Origin: Rhynchonema sp. JSB1_4
Taxonomy: Eukaryota; Nematoda; Chromadorea; Monhysterida; Xyalidae
DNA: 64,000 nucleotides
Assembly: GCA_030248065.1 (NCBI GenBank)
Contig: JASAMV010004804.1
Span: 1-64,000 of the forward strand
Direction of reading: 5' to 3'
A model generated the notes under the pieces. The model saw only the letters and a program-made list of their open reading frames with translations. It was not told the DNA's origin and made no database searches. The position numbers were made by a program, and so were the translations under genes. Each line of letters opens with the position of its first letter. Position 1 is the first letter of the stretch. Positions 35,593-45,225 of the stretch are shown here, in pieces.

Positions 35593-37255
35593 TTAAAGGG
35601 CTCGGGACACAACCGAAGGAAGGGCAGCAGAGCACAGCGTTATACATCGTTGTAAAGCACTGTGACAGCATATGTCACGCACAAATGTTAAGCTCCTTGG
35701 AGATTCGCTATCTCTTGGTAGAGGGACTTTTCGTTCCAGAAAAAAGTGAATTTTTTCACAATTTGAAACGTCCGGTGCAGAAACCCCAAATGAGTTGAAA
35801 GTCAAATAACACGTGGATAGGATTACAACAGCTTCTGGATAACTTATCGTGAGAACTTCAGTCGCTCAAAGCATTGCTTCACTCGGTGAGGGTGCGAAAT
35901 GTTCCAAAAATCGGCCACATTTTTCGAAAGCACAAGTTTGTCTCTAAATTTTGAGGCAGCGCTTTGTGTTGCAGAAATGAAAATGCAATAGAAAAGTAGA
36001 GCATTTTCGAAAGTACCAGAAAATAAGGTTTTTAAATTTGGAAACACCTAGATAGCGGCGTGACAGGCCGAAAAAGACATAAAAATTGCCCCTAAAAAGC
36101 ATAGTTGCATTCATTGACGGAAATGTGATGTAAATAAGCCACGTATTGCATTGCATTGGAAACGAGAAAGTCAGATAAACGCACAGTCCAACAATCTAGA
36201 CGAGTTTCAAGACTTCAAACCAAATGGTCCGGCTGCTGCAGCCATGCCAGCCTGAATAAGATATTTGGCTATAAGTCGTTACTGTTAAAGATTATTGCAC
36301 GTTTGATAGCATCAAACGATGTAGCTTTAACGTAGCTATCGAACGATATATAACATGCCCATACTATCTCTTACTATGGACAAGAAACGGTGAAAACTCC
36401 GAAATCGCACACGGTGACGTGACGGTTCATTCCAGAATCGTCAAAAAAGCAATTTTTTAGCCTCTGCCCTTAAGCGTAAGAATTTATTGGGGCTTGTTAT
36501 ATATCGTTCGAAAGCTACTCCTGAGATACATTGTTTGGTGCTGTCACATTTACAATAACTGCTAACAGTAAGCATTTATAGCTGAATATCATATTCCGGT
36601 TAGTATGGCTGCCCCGAGAGATCTGTAGACCTTGGGGTCTTCGGACCTTGATAGGTTGTTAAACCAGACATTTCTCTCATTTTTTTGTTTTGAATCCGAT
36701 ACAATCTGTGGCCTTTGTGTGTCACAATTCTGTCGATGAACGTAACCACCTAATTTAGCGGCAATTTAATGGATTTTTAGGCCTGTCACGGAGCTAGCCA
36801 TGAGTTAAAAAAATTTAAAACCTTATTTTCTGGTACTTTCGACGATGCTCTTTTTCCCCATTGCATTCTTATTTCTGCAGCGAAAAGCGCGACCTCAAAA
36901 TTTAGGGACAAACTTGTGTTCTCGAAAAATAAGGCCGATTTTTGGAACGTTTCGCACCCTCACCGTGTGAAGCAATGGTTTGAGCAACTGAAGTTGTGTT
37001 GATAAGTTATTCGAAGCTGTTGTAATCCTATCCACGTGTTACTTGACCTTCAATTCATTTGGGATTTCTGCACCGGTCGTTCCAACTTGTGCAAAAATTC
37101 ACTTTTTTCTGGAACGAAAAGTCGCTCTACCAAGAGATAGCGAATCTCCAAGGAGCTTAAAATTTGTGCGTGACATAGGCTGTCGAAATGCTTTCCAACG
37201 GTATATAACAATATGTCCTGCTACCTTTCTTTCGGTTATGTCCCGAGCCCTTTAA
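35593..37255. repeat. 1.66-kb palindrome (foldback), arms about 760 bp
   Basis: The left arm (35,593 to about 36,358) is an inverted, diverged copy of the right arm (about 36,491-37,255). Matching landmarks include the outer TTAAAGGGCTCGGGAC, CTCCTTGGAGATTCGCTATC, ACGTGTTA..CTTGACTTTCAA-type lines, AAATTTTGAGG, CAGAAAATAAGGTTTT and the inner TTATATATCGTTCGA. The spacer is about 130 bp. The arms keep no long ORF in common. It resembles a foldback transposon or an old inverted duplication. Confidence 0.85.
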
Positions 37256-37616
37256 AGCTGGAACTCGGTCCTGAACCAAGGCTTGAGTCTTGGCTCTAGG
37301 CTTAAACTTGGGCTTGGGCTTTGGCTGAATGCATGTGGAGCACATGTACAACATGCATAATAAGTCTTCCTGGGAAACGGCCCTGGGGGAAAGCTCATTA
37401 CGGGGATTCCGTTTAATCCGCTTTATTTTCAAATCCATAATAAGTCTTCCCTCCAGGGCCTCTGCAGCATGAACTGATTACAATTGAAGCAATGTGTCTT
37501 CCATCAAAGTTCCCGTCCCGATTCCAGTTCTAAACCGGGTTCAGAACGGAGGCTACGAATTAGAAGAGAAAAAGAACAACAACGAACAACGTGGTGCGTG
37601 GTCGAATCGAAGTGGA

Positions 37617-38019
37617 TACCGTATTGTCGGAAATAGAACCCGGGGGGTCTATTTTTTCACTGGGGTCATTTTGGGGGGTTCAATTTATGGGGGGTCAATT
37701 ATTGGGGGGGTTATATTTTTCATTGTTAATAATGCCCTTAAAAATGGCTTGTTTTCGGTATTTTCTATTTTTAACAGCGTCGATTATGCTTAAAAAGCTG
37801 TGTTCTGTTGTGTACGCAAGCTTAAACAACGTTTGACACAACAACGCAGCCCTACCATACCACTAATCTGTGGTACGGTGAAGGTTGGGGGTGGGGTTCT
37901 ATTAATGGGGGGGTCAATTAATGGGGGGTTCTATTTTTGATTTCGAGCCATTTGGGGGGGTTCAATTAATTAATAGGGGGGTCAATTAATGGGGGGGTTC
38001 TATTTCCGACAATACGGTA
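37617..38019. mobile_element. TACCGTA-ended non-autonomous element with GGGGGG words
   Basis: Termini TACCGTATTGTCGGAAATAG and its inverse at 37,999-38,019, with GTGGA on both sides (37,612-37,616 and 38,020-38,024). The interior has many GGGGGTTCTATT and GGGGGTCAATTA words. The ends resemble those of the outer element at 38,418-40,232 (xACCGTAAAAACxTAAATAG). Confidence 0.7.
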
Positions 38020-38099
38020 GTGGAACGATAATGATATTCTATTTTTCAATGATTGCGAGCCCACTCCATGGATTGTTTTAACCAAATTTCGTAGCTTTT

Positions 38100-38417
38100 C
38101 AGCTGAACCTAAAGCCCAGCCCCCAGGAATAGAGCCCCCGTAATACAGCCTCCAAAAAAGGGTCCGTGAATTAATAGAGCCCCCCGGGGAATAGAAATCG
38201 CGGCCCGGCCCGGCCCGATTGCGACCTCTGCTTGATAGTGGTGCACAGGAACATTTATACACGTTTGTTGTTCGTTCAGAGCACATGATACGCCACTTAT
38301 TGACGAATAGACACGAATGAATGCGATTACAAGCGAAAAAACATCCTTTCAAACCCCCCTTTTAGGGGTTTTTGGGGGTATTTCTGGGAACAATTTTTCA
38401 GATTCGGGTCAGTGAAT
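38100..38417. repeat. Copy of an AATAGAGCCCCC-type repeat with unique segment
   Basis: AGAGCCCCCGTAATAC and GAATTAATAGAGCCCCCC words are followed by CGGCCCGGCCCGG and then a segment around 38,240-38,400 (TTCGTTCAGAGCACATGAT, GCGATTACAAGCGAAAAAA). The same segment appears inverted at about 63,780-63,920. Confidence 0.65.
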
Positions 38418-38608
38418 CACCGTAAAAACCTAAATAGAAGGGGGCTCTATTAATTCACTGACCCCATTTTGGGGCTCTATTACGGGGGGCTGGGGCTCTG
38501 TTCCGGGGGGCCTCTATTAATTCACTGACCCGAATAGCCTTAATACACTACTGTATAGGGGATGTTACTTAGGGGGGCTCAGAGGTGGGAATCGGGCCGG
38601 GTTACCTG

Positions 38609-39672
38609 TAGGGATCGGCGTCGGTGTCGGAAAAAAGTCGGTGTAGGTACCGACACTACTAATGTCGGTGTCGGTGTCGGTGTCGGTGTCGGTCCACAAA
38701 AGTGTCGGTTTTTTTCAGGTGTCGGTAGTGTCGGTCCCCAATTTTTCGGCAGCCAACTACTATTAGAAAAAAATATATTTCGTACTGATTATGTTCTTTA
38801 GTTGTCCACAACATATAAAAAAGCGCCAAGCGCTGGTTTTGAACGACCAATTCCTCATACACGGTTCAGTTTCAATTCTGCAGCAGTGCAACACAACAAG
38901 AGAACAATTTTTTTGGAATCAGTTTTCGGCTTCAGTTTCTTCTTTGCCTCGAGGAACAATTTTGATTCAGTCGGGTGCTTGGTCACAATGTGACGGGAAA
39001 TTGTGATGCTTGATCCTCTCGAATAGGCCAGTTTCTTGTCGCAAATTTTGCATTGGACCTGCGTTTCTTTGCCGCGCGAGTCCGCCCGGACTAGCTTTGC
39101 AAAACCTAGTCGGTTCAGAATATCAAAATCGGTCTCTTTTGACGCCATTTTAGGCCTGCAAATATGCAAAAATGGTTCGAAATAGGTTTAGCTAACAAAA
39201 TGAGGGGTTTCGGCGACGCTTTTTATAGTGGCCGATGCCTTTGTACCACTTCAAACATGAAAACACAAAATTCTGAACAACAAAAGTTGCGCTCGTGGTA
39301 AAAATCCGGTTCGTTCCAACGTTGAATGTTTCACTGAGAGTGAGAGGCGGACAGAACCTGTTTCTTCCTGCGACAAAGAGACAGACCTATCCTATCATAC
39401 AAAGTTCATAATTGTTTTTTGTTTTGGTATTTGATCCCTCTTTTTTCAGGTGAGAAGTACACCAACACACCGGTTTTTGTCCAAAAAGGCATTTTAGGTC
39501 TAAAAATAAGTTTTTAGGGCTAAAAAAGGCAAACTCGGTTTTACTGTCGGTGTCGGTCATTTTTTCACTGTCGGTGTCGGTGTCGGCGTGCTTTTTCGCC
39601 GGTGTCGGTACTTTCCAAAAAAGTGTCGGTGTCGGTGTCGGTGTCGGTCTACATGACCGACGCCGATCCCTA
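38609..39672. mobile_element. Inner hAT element with GTCGGT words and BED remnant
   Basis: Ends TAGGGATCGGCGTCGGTGTC and inverse, with a perfect 8-bp duplication GTTACCTG at 38,601-38,608 and 39,673-39,680. Arrays of TCGGTGTCGGTG flank the interior on both sides (about 38,618-38,735 and 39,543-39,655). The interior encodes a BED zinc finger fragment on the minus strand, fitting hAT transposase origin. Confidence 0.93.
38855..39148 (-). pseudogene. BED-type zinc finger fragment of a hAT transposase
   Basis: A minus-strand frame begins MASKETDFDIL and contains VQCKICDKKLAYSRG followed by SRHIVTKHP, that is C-x2-C ... H-x5-H, the BED finger layout (DNA-binding N-terminus of many hAT transposases). 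The frame ends about 30 residues later without any RNase-H-like catalytic domain or dimerisation domain, so it is a remnant or a domesticated-size fragment. ATG at 39,146-39,148. Confidence 0.75.
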
Positions 39673-40232
39673 GTTACCTGGGCCCGGCCCGGCCCGACGA
39701 AGTCTTGGGGTCGGCCCGGCCCGGCCCGATTTTGAAAAAAGTCGGCCCGGCCCGGCCCTGCCCGATTTTTTTAGGCCCGACTTTTTCTGATGATATTTTG
39801 AAGAAAATTTTTTGGTGCAAAAATTATAGTGATGATATTTTGAAGAAAATTTTTTGGTGCAAAAATTATAGTTTTTTGCTTAAAAATAACTGAAAAGCAT
39901 AGAAGTCGGTCCTAAGCTGCTGAATCGCACGAAATTTTGGCTAATTTACCGTAAAAAGTCACGCTTTTTAATTGAAACTCTATGATCGCGGGCCTTTTCG
40001 GGCCGACCATCCCGGCCCGGCCCGACCGTTCGGGCCGGAAACCTCTTCTCGGCCCGGCCCGATTCCCACCTCTGGGGGGGCTCTATTAATTTACTGACCC
40101 CTTTTTGGGGGCTGTATTTAGGTTTTTACGGCAATAGAGGCCCCCGCCGGAATAGAGCTCCCCCGTAATAGAGCCCCCAAGATGGGGTCAGTGAATTAAT
40201 AGAGCCCCCTTTCTATTTACGTTTTTACGGTA

Positions 40233-40386
40233 CCCAATACCAATACCAAATTGGTGACCCAATACCAATAACCAACACCAATCCCCGGCTCCGGGCGAGA
40301 CCCAATACCCAATATCAGATCAATACTACTGAAGTGCCTGGTATTGGGTTTGGTATTGGGTTGGTATTGGTATTGAGTATCGGGTA
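40233..40386. repeat. Inverted CCAATACC word array
   Basis: TACCCAATACCAATACC words at the left are answered by GGTATTGGTATTG and CGGGTA at the right around a GC-rich centre near 40,285. The architecture matches the other word-array elements, on a very small scale. Confidence 0.5.
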
Positions 40387-40419
40387 TATGGGCAGGGTAG
40401 TACTTGGGGGGTCCCCCCC

Positions 40420-40537
40420 AAATTCATCTATCTATCGTCAACACTTTTTGATTTCATCTATCTATCGTCAACACTTATGGGCTAATGTATCTATCGTCAA
40501 CAAATTTTGGGAACAATCTATCTATCGTCAACACATT
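40420..40537. repeat. Four copies of an ATCTATCGTCAACA word
   Basis: ATCTATCTATCGTCAACA-type words occur at about 40,425, 40,454, 40,488 and 40,517. They are followed by an AT-rich core containing CGGTATTTTTCACCCCAAAT and the hairpin CGCGCG-CTA-CGCGCG at 40,613-40,627. Confidence 0.65.
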
Positions 40538-40727
40538 TCGAACCCAAAATTGACATTTTTGACTCAAAATGGCACAAAATCGGTATTTTTCACCCCAAAT
40601 AGGCAAAAAAATCGCGCGCTACGCGCGGATTTAGTACATCCAAGTACATTTTCATTAATATTTACACATTATTATCATTATCTGCTTAGTACACTACACT
40701 ACACCTTGATTTTTGGCGACCCCCCAG

Positions 40728-41163
40728 CAGTGTAGTGGCAGGCAGATGGTTGCAAGGTACCCTTGGGGGGGGGATGGATCCAGATGGTTGCAAGGTACCC
40801 CCCTACCCAGCCTCCGGGAGGTTGCAAGGTACCCCTGAGGTCCGAAAAAAGGGTGTTTGTTGCATGCGTTATACTGCAAATTTGGCCGAAAAATTGGTAC
40901 TTTTTTGCATTTTGGCCGAAAATTTGCCTAAAATACCTATTATATGGAGGTTTGCGCGCGGAGCGCGCGATTTTGGGGGTTTTTAGGTCGAAAAACACCC
41001 ATTTTTGCCTATAAAAACCATAAATTGATGGTTGCAAGGTACCCTCCGGGGTGGTTGCAAGGTACCTACCCTTCCCCCCCCATCCCCCCCCCAAGGGGTG
41101 GTTGCAAGGTACCAACTCCTTAGGGAATCCCCCCCATCCCCCCCCCCCCCCGCCACTACACTG
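40728..41163. mobile_element. Word-array element with GGTTGCAAGGTACC words
   Basis: Ends CAGTGTAGTGGC and inverse GCCACTACACTG. Inside are about six GGTTGCAAGGTACC words split between the two ends (40,748, 40,788, 40,820, 41,030, 41,052, 41,100). A core with hairpin GCGCGC-GGA-GCGCGC lies at 40,954-40,969. Flanks show no clean 8-bp duplication. Confidence 0.65.
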
Positions 41164-41165
41164 CC

Positions 41166-41673
41166 CAGTGTAGCCCCGGACCCCCCGTTTTTTTCGGAGG
41201 GGGAGATAGTGTACCCCGAGGGGGGAAGGGGGGAAGACCCAAATTCGGGAAAAAGTCACTTTTTTAGGTAGCCCACCCCCAGTACAGTAGGTATCCCCAC
41301 ACCCCCAGTACAGTAGGTATCCCCCCGATGTTTGGCATGGTACAGTAGGTATCCCCCCGATTTTCACCCCGGTACGGTAGGTATCCCCCCCCCGATTTTG
41401 CCCCAAAAGTGCCAATTTTTTAGCAAAATGGCCAAAATTAGTGTAAAATCAGTGGTTTTTTTACCTCAAATTACCAAGAATTGGCGCGCGCTAATACAAC
41501 GTTTTCGCACGATTCCACACATAATAAACACATTAAAAATTTTCACCCAAAAACCTAACTCCCCCCAACCCCCCCTAGGTACATAACCCCCAGGCCATCG
41601 GCTCTGGTACAGTAGGTATCCCCCTCTGAGCCCGGTACAGTAGGTATCCCCCTCCAGAGTACCTCCAACACTG
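41166..41673. mobile_element. Word-array element with GTACAGTAGGTATCCCC words
   Basis: Begins CAGTGTAGCCCCGG and ends CCTCCAACACTG, hAT-like CAGTGT termini. About six GTAGGTATCCCC words occur (41,283-41,395 and 41,608-41,655). The core (41,395-41,500) has AAAAGTGCCAATTTT, GTGTAAAATCAGTGG and GGCGCGCGC. The inverted partial copy at 7365-7604 shares words and core. Confidence 0.6.
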
Positions 41674-42228
41674 ATTGTGCGTGCGTGCCCGTTGCCGTTA
41701 CCATAAGCGAAAGACTGGTAACTTTTGCTTTGGGCTGATGGCCCCATCCCAAAGGTTGTGTTGAATCAATCCCCGGTGAGAATGTCGACCAAACAACTCA
41801 AGAAAAAAATAGAGCGTCGAAAAGGTATACATGCTAAAGAACCGGCTTTTTACATTTCGTGAAATAAAAACTGAATAAAACGAACGAAAAACACAATCCC
41901 AACTGGTACGGAAGATCGGCCGGAGGTGTGGGATATGGGAAATTTTTCACTTTTGGAGCAAGCACCCTTAGGAAATGATGTTTTGACCTCGAGAAGTACC
42001 AAAATTAACCATTTTTCGCCTAAAAATGGCAAACATCGCTTGCTACCGCAAGAAAACTGTTTTAAGCACTTTTAGGGCCAATTTTTGGCACTCTTACGTA
42101 ACTATTTCATTGAGCTCGCTTTTGATCCTTTTCTTCAGCGCCACCTGCCCGCTGCTTTGAAAGATTGTCATTGTGCTGTTATCGGTGAATGAATCGAGCG
42201 ACTGTCGAAAGTGCTCCGTTTGTGATCA

Positions 42229-43857
42229 ATGGAGCGGCGTTTCTGCGTGACTGTGGTCGGTCTGTGCCTGTTGTGGTACACGGTCGGTTCGTCGTGCAGT
42301 GTGCTCAACAAGATATTCCTCCAAGAATACTCCTATCCGGCCACATTGGCGATGAGCAGTCTGTTGTCGATATCGATTTACTCGATCCCTCTGACGCGAC
42401 AATTGAGTCCCGCCCGACCGCTGTCCGTGTCGTACCGCTGTCGATTTATGTTACCGATCTCAGTTGGCAAGGCCGTTGCCGTCACATTCTCACAATTCAG
42501 TCTCTGGAAAGTGCCGGTGTCTTATGCGCACACGGGTTTGTATTTGCTGAAATGATTCAATGCATTTTCCTTGACTTAGATAAATCTCAGTTTCAGTGAA
42601 AGCGACGATGCCCTTATTTGCCGTGTTCACTGCACGCATAATTCTGGGTGAAAGACAAACGTATAGGGTTAGTTTTGTTGACATCTTAGTTAACCGAGTG
42701 ATCATCTTTTATCTGTAATGTATACAATTATATTTTGGGTCTGTATTTTACTGCAGGTCTACCTTTCATTAATACCGATAATGTTAGGCGTTATGATCGC
42801 TACGATGACCGAACTGTCATTCGACATAATTGGTCTCGTGTCAGCCCTGATGTCAACGTGCACCTACGCTTTGCTGAACACACTTGCAAAACGGGTATCA
42901 CTTTGTTTTTTTTTGAAAGCAATTATGGGCAAGAACACATGAACTTCATGAAATATTCCAGATATACCACGACACGAACATGCATCCGATGAATTTGCTC
43001 AAAGACACGGCACAGGTCGCTACCCTGATCTTGTTCCCGTTCTGGTGTTGGACGGATGGTGTGAAACTCTATCAAGACATTGGTGACAAGGCTGCACTTG
43101 TTGATCCGGTATGTTTTGTTGTTGTTCACACTTATTTGTCCAAAGTTTTATGATCAAATCCACCAATATGCTTTCAGACACGAGCTCCACTGGGTGGTCA
43201 CTTTCTGTATCTGCTGCTTGCGTCTGGAGCATTATCCTTTCTGCAAAACCTGTTTGCGTTTACACTCATACGCAAGCTAACGGCGTTGAGCTACGCGGTT
43301 GCGAACACAACGAAAAGGATTACGGTAATTACCGTATCCCTGCTGACCCTACAGAATCCAGTGACGTCGATGAATGTGTTTGGTATGATGCTGGCCATCA
43401 TTGGAGTGTTCGGATATAATCGGGTAAATCTTACCGTTTTGTCATTTACTTTCGCAGGTTTCTGCCACATCGTTTCGTGAATTTCATCCGTCCGTTACAC
43501 CCACAAATAAACCGAAAAGTTCTGGAGCTTCCCGACCCCAATACTGAAGATGCCTGTTTTCAGGCCAAGCAGTCAACCAAAGTGCCAGTGGACATGGATG
43601 CCGAGGGTCACATTCTGCCGCGAGTGCTCACGCGTGCCACTCTGTCGGACGCGTCATTCCTGACGAGCTACCCGTTCCTGTCGAATAGTCCCAAGCCAAA
43701 TGGACTCAGGTATGTTCCGCTGGATGACAACCCTGATGGCCAAGGCGGGCTCGAAGCTGTGGTCACGCAAGATGACCGACTCCTAGTTAGAAATTCAACC
43801 AGTCAGAGGAAAAAAGTGAAATTCATGGATCTAAGCAGTGATCTGCAGGATGTCTAA
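42229..43857 (+). CDS. SLC35E1: SLC35E1-type triose-phosphate/nucleotide-sugar transporter family protein
   Basis: Multi-pass transporter of the DMT/TPT superfamily, expected in Golgi or ER membranes; substrate unknown. Exons: 42,229-42,535, 42,597-42,660, 42,757-42,894, 42,962-43,108, 43,178-43,423 and about 43,458-43,857. Diagnostic stretches are LWKVPVSYAHT then VKATMP across the first junction, VYLSLIPIMLGVMIATMTEL, NMHPMNLLKD, ALSYAVANTTKRITVITVSL, and NPVTSMNVFGMMLAIIGVFG. These match SLC35E1 closely rather than SLC35E2/3. ATG at 42,229 opens directly into a first membrane helix. Two junctions do not close in phase: exon 2 to 3 leaves two extra bases and exon 5 to 6 lacks two, so a microexon or sequence errors are possible. 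In the other frame the last exon would stop early near 43,545. The long final open frame reads as a hydrophilic tail. Confidence 0.85.
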
Positions 43858-43859
43858 GC

Positions 43860-44625
43860 CGAATACTGTTGAAGTTATGCAGGATCTTAGCCATTTGATC
43901 TGTCGCGATGACTACCTGTTGAAATGAAATATATATTCTCTTTGTTTTGAATAGGTACTGCATGCTTGTTGTTTGTTTATTAGGATGTTTGTTATATCTT
44001 CGGGTGGTTGCTCAAAATGTTGGGTATCTATAGGTGGAACTTGAAATTATATTGCTCTTTTCAGATTTGCTTATACTGTAACATTTTGTTGTCGCTAAGT
44101 TTCTGTGATTACTTGTTTTCGTTGTCATTTCCCATGTCGATTTCGCTTCAATCAGCCTTTCAAACTAAACTGTACCTGACGCAGCTGTTGTTGCCTGTTT
44201 GTTTATATTGTATGCCCTTCATTGTCGAATTTTTGTTATCACTTTTTTGACTGTACGTATATCTGGAACCAAATATGAATTTTCGTTCAGTTTCTTCTTT
44301 GGCGTTTTTCCGTTAAAAACGGTATTTGTATATTTGTGGTATACTATCGTACCGTGACTGGAATCCGTATATTTTGTACGACTTTGCATATCATCGGTTG
44401 GTGCCTTTTCCGTGTGCCAGTTTATCTCTGTGATCTGTAAATTTTAAATTTGAATAGTAAAACTATTTTCGGGGAAGCATATGTATTTATAAAAATTGAA
44501 TAAAGGTAATATTTATCCGTTCTTATTTTATTTTTAATTATGTACGTTTGGTGTGAATCCAAGTGTGTGCCATCAGCATCCACTAATGATCATTGCATGA
44601 AATGAACATTGCTGCCTCCGTCCAT
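43860..44625. other. Intergenic, no gene recognised
   Basis: 3' side of SLC35E1. AT-rich, with AATAAA-type signals (for example AATAAAGG near 44,500) that could serve polyadenylation. No splice-supported frame. Confidence 0.45.
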
Positions 44626-44630
44626 GTAAT

Positions 44631-45127
44631 GGCGCGGCCATGTTAATGCGGGTGCGAGTTCGGGTCAAGTGAAGCATTTCTGTGGCTCTGTTTGCAATGG
44701 GCTGCAAGTTCAAGATTTGCCCAAAAACGCGCAAAATTCGAGTATTGGGGCGCGAAATGAAAAATATTTTCTTGATGTCCGAGTTCTCCGATATGACCAC
44801 ATGTATATCAAAAATGGAAATGAAACAAAACATTTTCTGCAGCGGTTGGTTGCCACTCAGATTTCTGCCCCTGATTGGTCAGATTTTACACAGAAAATGT
44901 TTTGTTTCATTATCGGAAAACGGAAATGGAAAACTTGGACTTTTCCGTTTTCCAGTGTGACCACACGCGCCCTTAGCAAACTCATTATTCGTGGCGTAGT
45001 GCACACATCGTCATAAGAAATGTTTCGATAGTGATCCGTACCCGCAAGTGCTGTTAATGCGGTTGCGGCCAACAACAGATTATTTTTTCAGACCCGTAGC
45101 CCGCACATGCATTGATATGGCCGCGCC
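44631..45127. mobile_element. Foldback-type element with GGCGCGGCCAT termini
   Basis: Left GGCGCGGCCATGTTAATGC and right, inverted, GCATTGATATGGCCGCGCC, with a further inverted pair GAAACAAAACATTTTCTG near the centre (44,820 and 44,892). A related terminus (ACCCGCATGCATTGTG) lies in an acid phosphatase intron near 17,600. It sits just upstream of WDR18. Confidence 0.55.
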
Positions 45128-45225
45128 CTTAAAGATGAGATGTGCGTAAAAGGTGATGGTTTTTGGGCTCCAGGTGCAAACAAACTCCAAGTCGACTTCA
45201 TAGCTGGATACAATTCTAATTGATC

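Larger units (their letters stand above)
38580..40074. mobile_element. hAT-like element with GGCCC-word termini
   Basis: Ends CAGAGGTGGGAATCGGGCC and inverse GGCCCGATTCCCACCTCTG. A perfect 8-bp duplication GGGGGGCT lies at 38,572-38,579 and 40,075-40,082. The subterminal DNA is dense in CGGCCCGGCCCG words. The element itself is interrupted by a second hAT at 38,609-39,672. Confidence 0.9.
38418..40232. mobile_element. Outer shell of a three-level transposon nest
   Basis: Left end CACCGTAAAAACCTAAATAG followed by GGGGGCTCTATTAATTCAC; the right end is the inverse (GTGAATTAATAGAGCCCCC then CTATTTACGTTTTTACGGTA). No clear target duplication was found. It has been split by the hAT element at 38,580-40,074. 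Confidence 0.65.

Noticed and set aside
38150..40080. GGCCC-rich stretches as CpG-island promoters
   Set aside because: They are arrays of CGGCCCGG words inside elements with hAT termini and 8-bp duplications; no gene start adjoins them.
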